Origin: CADEDH01 sp039029735
GTDB lineage: Bacteria > Actinomycetota > Acidimicrobiia > Acidimicrobiales > SZUA-35
Reading direction: 5' to 3'
Assembly (NCBI GenBank): GCA_039029735.1
Contig: JBCCFL010000023.1
Location: 1 to 64,000 of the forward strand
Length of the DNA stretch: 64,000 nt
The position numbers were made by a program, and so were the translations under genes. The notes under the pieces are model-generated. The model ran no database searches and was not told where the DNA came from. It saw only the letters and a program-made list of their open reading frames with translations. Of the stretch, positions 8,005 through 16,428 are shown piece by piece; the first letter of the stretch is position 1, and the number at the start of each line of letters is the position of its first letter.

Positions 8005-8525
8005 CCACCACCCAACAACACCGCATCGAGCGAGCCATGAACAACGACAAGACCGAACCCTGGGTCCAAGCGGGCCGCTGGCACATGGCGAAGTGGGGCC
8101 CGTGGGGCGACGCCGAGACCGCCATCAAGGGCGTTGCGATCATCACCGCATTCCTCGCCGCCTTCCCCACAGGAGCGTTGCGCGTGCCTGAGACGAACCA
8201 GGTGAGCTTCTGGATACTCGTGGGGCTCGCCGTCGCCTACGTGCTCAGCATTGGCGACCGCCTCATCGACAAGGAGATCACCGCACTGGGATTCCTGGGG
8301 TTCAACCTGGTCGGCCACTGGTCCATCGTCTACGCCATGGGCGCAACAAGCTGGCCGACGACGTCGGTGAAGGCGTTCGCCCTGCTGATGTTGATCGGCG
8401 ATCTCATCAAGCTCGGCTTCTTCGTCACGACGGGCGCCAGAGTGCGGAACCTTCCCCGCATCGCACCGATCATGCTCACGGCCTCGTTCGCCGCTCTCTA
8501 CGCCGTAGCCTTCGCCTACGCCTGA
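8001..8525 (+). CDS. Four-helix membrane protein of unknown function
   Basis: 174 aa from the ATG at 8001, overlapping the previous stop (ATGA); GGAG lies just upstream. A second in-frame ATG at 8037 is possible. The first 55 residues are polar and Trp-rich (WVQAGRWHMAKWGPWGDAE). At least four hydrophobic helices follow (GVAIITAFLAAFPTGAL, FWILVGLAVAYVLSIG, ALGFLGFNLVGHWSIVYAMG, IAPIMLTASFAALYAVAFAYA). I do not recognise the family. Translation coupling suggests it works with the DUF1295 enzyme. Confidence 0.75.
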   Translation: MTTTQQHRIERAMNNDKTEPWVQAGRWHMAKWGPWGDAETAIKGVAIITAFLAAFPTGALRVPETNQVSFWILVGLAVAYVLSIGDRLIDKEITALGFLGFNLVGHWSIVYAMGATSWPTTSVKAFALLMLIGDLIKLGFFVTTGARVRNLPRIAPIMLTASFAALYAVAFAYA

Positions 8526-8537
8526 GCGGGTTCTCGT

Positions 8538-9359
8538 CTAGTGCGCCACCAGAGCCATGGCCCTCGCCACCATCGGTGCGAGGTCGGCGTACGCCTCGTG
8601 GGAGATCGGGCCGAAGCCCACCACACCGAAGGGGCGCAGCGCCGCCGCCAACTCGGGGCGGGCCAACTCGGCCGCCAACGCATCGACGAGCTCACTCCCG
8701 GCGCTGGCTCGAGCCACCACCGGCTGCACCGGAAACGGCCCGAGCACGTCCACCGAACGCAGAGCGGCGGCGGCATCAGGGTTCTCGCTCGCCCAGGTTC
8801 GCAGCACGTTCGCATCGATCGCAGCGGCATCGATCTCGCCACTCAAGATGCTCGTGAGTGCGGCGCGATGGCTGCCCACCTGGCGCCACTCGCCGAAGAA
8901 GTCGACACCGAGTTCGTCGCGATCGAGCCGAGCAAGCATGCTCACGAAGCCGCTGAGCGATGCCGGCTCGTTGTAGCCCACCCGACGACCTTCGAGGTCG
9001 GCGAAACTCGTGATCCCCGAGTCCTTCCGGACGATGACGTCGGACACGTACTGGGGCCGGCCACCATTGCGCGGGTCGTCGTGAACCGGAGCGAGCGGTA
9101 CCAGCGTCACGCTGGGGTCGCTCCCCTCGGTGAGCCAGAGATACGACGGCGGGCACAGGAATCCGACGTCGGTGAGACCTTGGGTGAACCGATCGTCAGC
9201 GACGGAGATCGGCCCTGAGATCTTCGGCTCGACAGACAGCTCGTGGTCACGGCCCAAGCCGCGGCTGACGTGGGCGGCGATCTCCTCGTACATCCCGAGG
9301 GGCAGGCCGGGAGCGAGCCACGTCGTGAACCGGATGGTGTCTCGATCAGTTGTCACCAC
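8538..9359 (-). CDS. PhnD/SsuA-like periplasmic-binding-fold protein without signal peptide
   Basis: 273 aa from the GTG at 9359, chosen because AAAGGAG lies 7 nt before it; an ATG 7 codons upstream would put that site inside the gene. The protein matches phosphate/phosphonate ABC binding proteins (LPLGMYEEIAAHVSRGLG; DVGFLCPPSYLWL; SGITSFADLEGRRVGYNEPASLSGF; GEIDAAAIDANVLRTW). It has neither signal peptide nor lipobox and no transporter genes beside it. It may be a cytoplasmic ligand-binding protein or an enzyme of the NMT1/THI5-like fold rather than a transporter part. Confidence 0.78.
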   Translation of the reverse strand: MVTTDRDTIRFTTWLAPGLPLGMYEEIAAHVSRGLGRDHELSVEPKISGPISVADDRFTQGLTDVGFLCPPSYLWLTEGSDPSVTLVPLAPVHDDPRNGGRPQYVSDVIVRKDSGITSFADLEGRRVGYNEPASLSGFVSMLARLDRDELGVDFFGEWRQVGSHRAALTSILSGEIDAAAIDANVLRTWASENPDAAAALRSVDVLGPFPVQPVVARASAGSELVDALAAELARPELAAALRPFGVVGFGPISHEAYADLAPMVARAMALVAH

Positions 9360-9481
9360 TGGTTCGCTCCTTTGCGACACGCACGACCGAGGCCATCAGT
9401 AAGCCCCGCCGCCAAGAACTACCAGCTGCGGCCCGTCATTCCCGAGCCGGCGCCGTGTTCGTCGACGGACTTCAGCAACGA

Positions 9482-10357
9482 TCAGCTTGCGTTGGGGCTG
9501 ATGACGGACTCGCCGAAGGCGCGAAGCCGGTCGAGCCCGTCCTCGCCGTGGAAGAAGAACGCAGGCACCATCGCCCGACCCACGCCAAGACCCCGCATCT
9601 GTTCGGCGCCGGCCACCGGGTCGGCCATCTGGGCCCCGAACATGGCGTTGATCTCCAGCGATGCAGGGTCGTGATCCTGCGCCTCGCACTCGCGGCGCAC
9701 CGCAGCGATCAGCTCAGCCAGCCGCTCCGGATCGCCTTCGCCGGGGAAGTATCCATCGGCGAGCCGAACCGCCCGCCGGATGGCCACCTCAGTATCGCCA
9801 CCGACCAGGATCGGGACCGCAGCTCCCTGGGCTGGCCGCGGCGTGCACGTGAGCGGCTCGAAGTCGACGAACTCGCCGTGATACTCCACGTGCGGGCCAG
9901 ACCAGATCGTTCGCAGCGCGTCCACGTACTCGTCGGTGCGACGCCCCCGGCGCTCCCATTGCACACCAAGAGCGTCGAACTCCTCGCGCAACCACCCCAC
10001 GCCAATGCCAAGTTCTACTCGGCCTCCGCTGAGGTGATCGAGTGTGGCGAGCTCCTTGGCCAGCACGAGCGGGTTGCGCTGGGGGAGGATCAGGATGCAG
10101 GTACCGAGCCGTAGCGTCGGAGCGGCGGCAGCCACGTAGGCAAGCCAGATCAGTGGGTCGGGGATCGGGGTCTCGGGCGTTGCCGGAATCTCGCCGTCCT
10201 TGGTGTAGGGATAGCGGGAGTCGATCGTGGACGGGAAGATGACGTGCTCGCCGCCCCATACGGATTCGAAACCCACCTCCTCGGCGACCTGGGATATGTC
10301 GAGCGCCGACTGGGGGTCGGTGCCGATGCTGCTGGCGAATGCAAGACCGAACTTCAC
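9482..10357 (-). CDS. LLM-class F420/flavin-dependent oxidoreductase
   Basis: 291 aa from the GTG at 10357 (VKFGLAFASSIG); an ATG six codons upstream is possible, and no strong ribosome-binding site decides between them. Bacterial luciferase-like TIM barrel signatures are present: VAEEVGFESVWGGEHVIFP, LRLGTCILILPQRNPLVLAKELATLD, GGRVELGIGVGWLREEFDALG. The GxGVGWLxEEF motif fits F420-dependent mycobacterial-type enzymes. It acts in the cytoplasm; the substrate is unknown. It lies tail-to-head after the CHAT operon on the same strand. Confidence 0.87.
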   Translation of the reverse strand: MKFGLAFASSIGTDPQSALDISQVAEEVGFESVWGGEHVIFPSTIDSRYPYTKDGEIPATPETPIPDPLIWLAYVAAAAPTLRLGTCILILPQRNPLVLAKELATLDHLSGGRVELGIGVGWLREEFDALGVQWERRGRRTDEYVDALRTIWSGPHVEYHGEFVDFEPLTCTPRPAQGAAVPILVGGDTEVAIRRAVRLADGYFPGEGDPERLAELIAAVRRECEAQDHDPASLEINAMFGAQMADPVAGAEQMRGLGVGRAMVPAFFFHGEDGLDRLRAFGESVISPNAS

Positions 10358-10411
10358 CTCGCAAGCCCACCACACACCCTCGGTGCGCTCAACAGCAATG
10401 GGCCAACAAGG

Positions 10412-13159
10412 TCATGCGAGCGAGACCACCTGCATCGCAGCCCATGCGTTCAGGTCCGCATCAGGGAGATTGGCGATCATCCACCGTTGGGCGTTGGCAA
10501 CCGCCCTCACCGGCTGGGTCCCGTCGGCCAGAGCTGCGATGATCGCAACGCTGAGATCTGCGGTCCCACCGGATGCGACGTTGGTGACTGGGCCGATAAC
10601 GTGCTCGGCACCACGCAGGAGGCAGGCAAAGGGAAGCCCGAACGGCTCCTCGCCCGGGGTCGCTCCGAACTGGCCGACCTCGCAGGCGCCGAACATGGTG
10701 ATGCTCGGCCACCAGAGCCCCATTGCCGCCGAGACATCGAGGTGAACGCCGTTCTCGATCAGGAGCCTCTGGTCACGGCCGAGACCCGCACCGTGCGTTG
10801 CGAAGTGCCCGAAGGCCCAGATCCCCGGGCGCTTGAGGGCCAACAGGAGGTCGGCCTCGGTACTCGCATCAGTCGTCGGCCATCGATGCTGGCGGCTCAA
10901 GGCATCGCGTTCTCGCTCGAGTTCAATGTCGAGCTGTGGGCCGAAGACCAGCGCCGCTGGCACGGGGGGTGGCCGTACCTCGGCCGGGTCGGCACGGTCA
11001 CTGCCCAGAGCCCCGAGTGCCGGAGTGATCTGCACATCTGCGACCTCGGCCAGGTAGCACCTTCCGGTGTGCAGCCCCGCCCACGGCACGGTCGACAGAG
11101 CCGACGAGCCAGGGGCGACCACGATCGAGAGTGGCACGCCGTCGTCGACAGCGCCGACCACAGTCCGGCCGAGCAACAGCCGGGACGCCTCGACCCAGGC
11201 CGGATGCGGTGACCCGCCAGTCGGCAGCGATCCCCACACACCCGATTCGACGAACTGGAGGGCGTCTCCTGTGAGCTCGAAGGACTCGACGTCGAGAGAG
11301 TCACCCGCCGACTCGCCAACTTCGTGCCCAACCATCACGCGTGCGATGCGAAGACGCTCCTCAGGGACGTGCTCCAGCACCACGAAGGTCAGGCCGACGC
11401 GACCTCGAAGCGCATCGAGTATGGCTGGCCCTGGATCCGCAGGACTGCGGCGAGCTTCAGCCGCCCGGCGGTACAAGTCGTCAGGCGACCCACCCGCATC
11501 GACGAGACGGGAGCGGCTGAGCCCGCGATCGTGCACGAAGTTGAGCGCTCCTCGGTTGGCCGCCTCCACGAGGCGCAAGGTCGCCTGTCGAGCCGCAGGA
11601 TGGTCAGGCCCATGTGCGTCATGATTCGACAACACGTCGAGCGCCACCGTCCAACTCTCCTCGAGTTCGGCGAAGCCCTCAGATCGATGACCGAGACCAA
11701 GCACGGCGTCCAACTGGTCAGCGATTCCCGAGCTCGCCACGACGGCAAGGGGCACCGCCCGCCGGAGATCACCCAGCCGGCGGGCCGCCAACATCATCAA
11801 TGCTGCGGGAACGACTGCACTCGCGGACATCGTCGACATCATGCGATCGAACTCCCGTTTGCCCTCGTCCGGATCAACTGCGGTGAGCGCCTCGAGCCGC
11901 ATCGCTTCAACCACCCGAACTCGATCCTGTACGCCAGCGAGAACAACGGGGTCGTGTCCATAGTGCGCCACACCAGCGGGTACGAGAACCAGCGCACGAT
12001 CGAGGAGGGCCAGGCGGCTCGATGAATCAGGCTCGACCTTCGCTCGATCGAGGTACACATCTGCCAACAAGGGATGCCCGTCGAGCTCGGGAGCGAGCGC
12101 CACGGCTCGGTCAAGCAGCAATCTGTCGTCAGGAGGAACGGCACCGATCCCAATTGCTCGATAGGCCTCGACTCGCTGGCCGGGCTCGCGCAGACGATCA
12201 CTTGTGCGGACGCAGCGGGCCATGAGCGAGCGGGCATCATCGGTGTTGCCCAAGGCCTGGTGGATGGTTGCTCGAACCGACAAGAAGCTGATGGTGGCCA
12301 AGAGCGTGTCGTCATGGAGGTCATCGATGTTGTCGAGCGCAATCACCTCGCCGAGCGTCGTCGAGTGGAAGGCCGAGGCGTAGTCACCGTCGAGCACACA
12401 ACTCTCACCGAGCAACCTGCTCAACAACATCAAGAGATGAACGCGGCGCACCGGCCCAGCTGCGCTCAGGTGAGGGATGCCCTCGATCATCTGACTGAGC
12501 CACTTCCGCGCTTCGGACATGCGTCCCTCGTTCGCGGCGAGCTGGGCCTCGTCAAATCGCACATGAAATCGTTCAGTCGGGTTGTAGAGCGCGCGCCGGA
12601 CCAGACCTCCCACTGACCTCCCGGGGCGGGGACCAATTGCGCGGAGGCGAGCGAGAGGTTCCGATGCGACCATGCGCTCAGAGGTGGCCATCGCCTCCTC
12701 CCAGATCTCACCATCCGGATCGAGCCGCTTCTCACCAACTCGATGAACGGACTCGAGCGCTTCTACGAGCGCTCCCAAATAGGGCACCCACTGTTCCGTT
12801 CGTTTGAATCCGATCGCCGCATCCAAGAACGCAAGCGAAGCCGGGCGATAGTCCCCCGAAGCCTGATGACAGCGCGCCAACGCTCGATGGGCAGCTGCGA
12901 CCATCGAGGGAGCGTCACCTACTTCCGGCAGCCACCGCTCGATCAGCGGCGCAGCCTCCACGAACCGACCGTCGTCAGCAAGCAAGATTCCTTGAGAGAC
13001 CCCGAACACGGCGGTGCCTGCATGATCGCCGAGCCGAGCTGATGCCTCGGCGCCTTCGGCCGCCAGCGCCGCTGCGGCGCCCAGATCGCCCCCGTCTGCC
13101 AGGTGGTCGATGCGAGCCCGAACCTGTTCAATGCGATCGAGGTCGGCGAGCGCCGTCAC
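10412..13159 (-). CDS. TPR-like repeat protein with C-terminal CHAT (caspase-family) protease domain
   Basis: 915 aa from a GTG that overlaps the upstream stop (GTGA). Residues 1 to about 560 are helical, TPR-like repeats (AAPLIERWLPEVGDAPSMVAAAHRALARCH and similar). Residues about 600-915 form a CHAT domain. The catalytic pair is visible: His789 in GHFATHG and Cys826 in MFGACEVG. The tail LLRGAEHVIGPVTNVASGGTADL also matches the family. CHAT proteases of this build are effectors in bacterial conflict systems, as with Craspase-type TPR-CHAT and gasdermin-cleaving proteases. Its coupled small partner supports such a role. The trigger and the protein target are unknown. Confidence 0.88.
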   Translation of the reverse strand: MTALADLDRIEQVRARIDHLADGGDLGAAAALAAEGAEASARLGDHAGTAVFGVSQGILLADDGRFVEAAPLIERWLPEVGDAPSMVAAAHRALARCHQASGDYRPASLAFLDAAIGFKRTEQWVPYLGALVEALESVHRVGEKRLDPDGEIWEEAMATSERMVASEPLARLRAIGPRPGRSVGGLVRRALYNPTERFHVRFDEAQLAANEGRMSEARKWLSQMIEGIPHLSAAGPVRRVHLLMLLSRLLGESCVLDGDYASAFHSTTLGEVIALDNIDDLHDDTLLATISFLSVRATIHQALGNTDDARSLMARCVRTSDRLREPGQRVEAYRAIGIGAVPPDDRLLLDRAVALAPELDGHPLLADVYLDRAKVEPDSSSRLALLDRALVLVPAGVAHYGHDPVVLAGVQDRVRVVEAMRLEALTAVDPDEGKREFDRMMSTMSASAVVPAALMMLAARRLGDLRRAVPLAVVASSGIADQLDAVLGLGHRSEGFAELEESWTVALDVLSNHDAHGPDHPAARQATLRLVEAANRGALNFVHDRGLSRSRLVDAGGSPDDLYRRAAEARRSPADPGPAILDALRGRVGLTFVVLEHVPEERLRIARVMVGHEVGESAGDSLDVESFELTGDALQFVESGVWGSLPTGGSPHPAWVEASRLLLGRTVVGAVDDGVPLSIVVAPGSSALSTVPWAGLHTGRCYLAEVADVQITPALGALGSDRADPAEVRPPPVPAALVFGPQLDIELERERDALSRQHRWPTTDASTEADLLLALKRPGIWAFGHFATHGAGLGRDQRLLIENGVHLDVSAAMGLWWPSITMFGACEVGQFGATPGEEPFGLPFACLLRGAEHVIGPVTNVASGGTADLSVAIIAALADGTQPVRAVANAQRWMIANLPDADLNAWAAMQVVSLA

Positions 13160-13551
13160 GAGCTCTCGTTGCCAACGGCACGAAGGGCGGCCCCGATGTC
13201 AGCGGGTGAGCCAGTCAACTCAACGAGACGCTCACTGTCGCCATCTCGAAGATGGACCCGCACGTGCAGCTTCTCTGGGGTGACGGCTCGACGGTGGACG
13301 AAGCGGTCGATCGCTCCAGCCAGCAAGCTACCTGCAACTCCAATACTCAACGCCGACGTGATCTCGAGAGCGGGGAGCCAGAGCTCCAATGCTCGCTGCT
13401 CCCCAACGACACGATCCGGCTCTTCTACCACCACGGCAGCACCAACCTCGACGAGCGCTCGAGTCAACTCGTCGGTCCACGCCGGCAAAACCGTCGGTAG
13501 CCCGGAGATAGTCGCATATCTATCCGTCGTTGGCCGTACGACCACATCCAT
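13156..13551 (-). CDS. Small one-helix membrane protein coupled to CHAT protease (EACC1-like)
   Basis: 131 aa from the ATG at 13551; eight more in-frame codons lie upstream. N-terminal alpha/beta part (MDVVVRPTTDRY; WTDELTRALVEVGAAVVVEEPD), one hydrophobic segment (ALEITSALSIGVAGSLLAGAI), then a basic stretch and a beta-rich tail (KLHVRVHLRDGDSERLVELTG, ending DIGAALRAV). From memory this layout resembles the effector-associated constant component EACC1 found beside caspase/CHAT effectors in actinobacterial conflict systems; no search was possible. Its stop overlaps the CHAT start by 4 nt, so the two are made together. Confidence 0.65.
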   Translation of the reverse strand: MDVVVRPTTDRYATISGLPTVLPAWTDELTRALVEVGAAVVVEEPDRVVGEQRALELWLPALEITSALSIGVAGSLLAGAIDRFVHRRAVTPEKLHVRVHLRDGDSERLVELTGSPADIGAALRAVGNESS

Positions 13552-13723
13552 GACGGCCCCCCATTCAACCGGCACGTCACGCTAGCTGAGCGACGCGTGA
13601 AACTCGATGTTGCTGCACGACAACCGATGGGATGAGCCTTCACGAAAAGACCGCCCTTTCGCAGTCCAAACATGACACAGATTCGCAAGGCAAGTGCAAC
13701 GCGGAACCGCATGACTCGCGTCG

Positions 13724-13752
13724 TCCAACGGACGTACATCTCACCCGTTGGA
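13724..13752 (+). promoter_or_regulatory. Inverted repeat next to the ribosome-binding site
   Basis: TCCAACGG (13724-13731) can pair with CCGTTGGA (13745-13752). The right arm runs into the ribosome-binding site GGAAGG (13750-13755) of the secreted protein gene at 13763. In the mRNA this hairpin could partly hide the site. The pairing is seen; a regulatory role is inferred. Confidence 0.4.
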
Positions 13753-13762
13753 AGGATCCGCT

Positions 13763-14971
13763 ATGCCACTACCTACGAACAAACTCCGTTTGGCTGCAGC
13801 CACAACTGTGGTCGCGTCGATGCTTGCGACGGCCGTTCCGGCCGCCGCTGAATCCACAATCGACGTACCAGCGCCCGCCGCTCACGGCGGAGAAGATCTC
13901 GCCCTCCTCACAGATGACGGAACGCTCTCGCCGTTGGCCGAACGTCTTTGGGCTGACCTCCTCGACGAGATCCGACGAGGAGACTCGGCTGTCATAGCCG
14001 AGCTGGCCCGCCAGCTCGTGACACTCGACGCACCCGCCGACGGCGTGCCGACCAGTACAGAAGGTGGTGGAACCGGTGCTGGACCGACCGGCGGCCCGCC
14101 GCCCCACGACCCCAGTGGCCCCACGCCGAGCGACCCCGGCGCAAATCCCGGGCCAAACGGGGGCGACGACGGCCGCTCGGGCGACGACGGTGGGTTCGTC
14201 GATGAGCACGGCGACTGCTACGGCGAGCGAGCACGAGCAGGGGTCGCTGGCTTCAAGGACTCGGTCCGCACTCGCCGCGTCGACGTTCACGATCACTACC
14301 GACAGGAGACAGTGCGTGCCGGCGACAAACTCATCGTGAGGCGATGGGGCGACAGTGGCGTGAACACCATCATCGAGGTCGTGTTCGACGACACTGGCGT
14401 CGTTTTGCGCGCAACCCGAGTCGACATGCACGTTCACCCCACCGAGGACAGCGAGAACATCATTGGCGACGTGCTCTACGAGGCCGACGAGCCTGGCAGC
14501 GCACACGGCACGGCCACGACACATCTGTACGGGCGGGACCTGCAGGAGCGCGAGAGTCGTGTGCTCCGGCGCACGAGCGACGAAATCCTGCGTCGGATCT
14601 TCTTCGAGTCCACCTACTACGAGCCCGGTGGCGCCGACGAGGCGCAACCAACGGAGCCATCGGAGGCACCCGAACACGAACAAGATGAGGCACCCGAACC
14701 CGACGATGACGACAGCTCTGGTTCGGGCACCGAACAGCCAGACCCCGACGCTGGGGTCACTGGCGACTGCGACGGCCTCGACACCCGCCGTGGGCACGAC
14801 GGTGACGAACCCGATGGCCCCGTCGACATCGGAGGAACACCCGGCTCGATGCCCGTCGACGATGGCACCGTTGCTCCCGGGCAGGACGACCGCCTCACGC
14901 TGACCGTCGAGGACACCACCTGGATCATCCACACCATCGATCCGGTCGGCAACCCCGTCACCGGTCTCTGA
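13763..14971 (+). CDS. Secreted acidic, Pro/Gly-rich protein of unknown function
   Basis: 402 aa from the ATG at 13763, with GGAAGG 7 nt upstream. Residues 1-31 are a clear Sec signal (LRLAAATTVVASMLATAVPAAAES). A short helical segment follows (LAERLWADLLDEIRRGDSAVIAELARQLV), then a Gly/Pro/Asp linker (about 95-150). The central folded part, about 150-290, has two Cys early on and beta strands (NTIIEVVFDDTGVVLRATRVDMHVHP). A very acidic Glu/Pro-rich spacer and a short C-terminal tail end it. I do not recognise the family. It is divergent from the CHAT operon, with a 211-bp shared upstream region. Confidence 0.75.
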   Translation: MPLPTNKLRLAAATTVVASMLATAVPAAAESTIDVPAPAAHGGEDLALLTDDGTLSPLAERLWADLLDEIRRGDSAVIAELARQLVTLDAPADGVPTSTEGGGTGAGPTGGPPPHDPSGPTPSDPGANPGPNGGDDGRSGDDGGFVDEHGDCYGERARAGVAGFKDSVRTRRVDVHDHYRQETVRAGDKLIVRRWGDSGVNTIIEVVFDDTGVVLRATRVDMHVHPTEDSENIIGDVLYEADEPGSAHGTATTHLYGRDLQERESRVLRRTSDEILRRIFFESTYYEPGGADEAQPTEPSEAPEHEQDEAPEPDDDDSSGSGTEQPDPDAGVTGDCDGLDTRRGHDGDEPDGPVDIGGTPGSMPVDDGTVAPGQDDRLTLTVEDTTWIIHTIDPVGNPVTGL

Positions 14972-15084
14972 ACCATGACGACATCGAGCACATCACACCA
15001 CAGCAGAGCCCCGCCGGCGCGCTGGGTAGGCTCGCGCTCGTGACCGAGATGCGTGCGACCGAGGGGCCGGGGACGGGCGGCTGA

Positions 15085-15978
15085 GTGGCCACCTCGTATC
15101 AGGCTCGGGTCGACCTGGTGATGGACCACGTCCGCCGACACCTCGACGAGGATCTGCCGCTGGCCGACCTGGCGGCCGTGGCGAACTTCTCGCCGTTCCA
15201 CTTCCACCGCATCTTCAGGGCCAGCACGGGGGAGACCGTGGCCGACTTCGTTCGGCGGGCCCGCCTCGAGCGTGCGGTACAGCTGATGCAAACGGCACCG
15301 CAGCGGCCACTCACCTCCATTGCCGCCGAGACCGGCTTCGCCACCCCGTCGGACTTCGCCCGCGTGTTCCGGCGCCAGTACGGGCGCACACCCAGTTCCT
15401 GGGATCGGCGAAGCCGTCTCGATGCCCAGCCCGACCTCACCGACAATGCTGCGCAGCTCGCGCCCGGCTTCGTGCCATGCGCCCGCATCGTGCGGCGGCC
15501 CGCGCTGCGCATCTTCTACCACCGGGTTCGCAACCCGTGGCAGGGCAACACCCTCGCTACAGGGTTCCGGGCGCTCACCGAGCACCTCGACGCTGCTGGC
15601 GACGACTGGCGCGCTCGCCGCCTCGTTGGGCTGTCGTGGGAGAGTGCGAAAGCCACCGACGTCGCCAACCTCGTGTACGACCTCGGCTTCGTGTTCGACG
15701 CAGCGAGCCCTCCCCCGCCGTCGATCCTGAACCACGACGGCGAGCAGCCATTCGGCTGGCACCGCTTCGACTCCACAGACGCCGTAGAGGTTCGATGCCC
15801 CTCGCTACCGGCCGTGGCGGTGACCTGGGAACACCTCTACACCGAGTGGCTCCCCTCCTCGCCGTACGAGCCAAACGACCAGCCCGCCATGAAGCGGTTC
15901 CACCGCCTGCCAACCACGTTCACCCCCGACGACTGGCTGGTGGACTGTTCGATCGGCCTCCGGCCCCGTCGCCCCTGA
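15085..15978 (+). CDS. AraC-family regulator with GyrI-like effector domain
   Basis: 297 aa from the GTG at 15085. Residues about 5-105 hold the two AraC helix-turn-helix units (LADLAAVANFSPFHFHRIFRA; SIAAETGFATPSDFARVFRRQYGRTPS). Residues 130-297 follow the GyrI-like small-molecule domain (CARIVRRPALRIFYHRVRNP; DLGFVFD). Such proteins sense drugs or aromatic ligands, often controlling efflux. The next gene follows on the same strand, and the MMPL exporter convergent with that gene could be related in role, but nothing in the sequence proves it. Confidence 0.87.
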   Translation: MATSYQARVDLVMDHVRRHLDEDLPLADLAAVANFSPFHFHRIFRASTGETVADFVRRARLERAVQLMQTAPQRPLTSIAAETGFATPSDFARVFRRQYGRTPSSWDRRSRLDAQPDLTDNAAQLAPGFVPCARIVRRPALRIFYHRVRNPWQGNTLATGFRALTEHLDAAGDDWRARRLVGLSWESAKATDVANLVYDLGFVFDAASPPPPSILNHDGEQPFGWHRFDSTDAVEVRCPSLPAVAVTWEHLYTEWLPSSPYEPNDQPAMKRFHRLPTTFTPDDWLVDCSIGLRPRRP

Positions 15979-16037
15979 GCCACAGAAGAGCAAGAACACA
16001 ACAGCGCCGAGCCATGGGCCCGGCTTTGCTGTCGGCC

Positions 16038-16409
16038 ATGACAACGAACACCGACCTCGTCCGCCAGTACCTCGCCGCCATCGACCCGGCGGCGCCGGAC
16101 ACCGAACGCCTGGCCACCCTCGTCACCGCGGACCTGGTGCTCGTCGACGTGCTCATGCCTCTCAGTGGAGCCGACACGCTGCTCGACGCCCTGCAGGGTG
16201 GCTCGGGGATGCCGATCACCTCCACCGTCCAGGACGTGATCGGCGACGATGCCGCTGGCACCGCCGCCGCTCGCGTGCTCGTCGAGGTGGCCGGGCGGGC
16301 GATCCAGTACCTCCAGTGGTTCTGGATCACCGATGGCCGTATCAACCGGGTGGAGGTGATCTACGACCCGCGCCCGTTCCTGGAACTCGCCGCCGAGCAC
16401 ACGAGCTGA
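16038..16409 (+). CDS. SnoaL/NTF2-like small protein
   Basis: 123 aa from the ATG at 16038. MTTNTDLVRQYLAAIDPAAPD, then VLVDVLMPLSGADTLLDALQG and QWFWITDGRINRVEVIYDPRPFL, follow the cone-shaped alpha+beta fold of SnoaL-like polyketide cyclases and NTF2-like proteins. Such proteins bind or isomerise small hydrophobic molecules. No catalytic residue can be assigned safely. It follows the AraC gene on the same strand with about 60 bp between. Confidence 0.7.
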   Translation: MTTNTDLVRQYLAAIDPAAPDTERLATLVTADLVLVDVLMPLSGADTLLDALQGGSGMPITSTVQDVIGDDAAGTAAARVLVEVAGRAIQYLQWFWITDGRINRVEVIYDPRPFLELAAEHTS

Positions 16410-16428
16410 CGGCTGGACCCGTCGGCTC

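Noticed and set aside
11324..12025. Plus-strand frames over the CHAT gene
   Set aside because: They are the complement of the 915-codon CHAT gene, have no ribosome-binding site and no recognisable domain.
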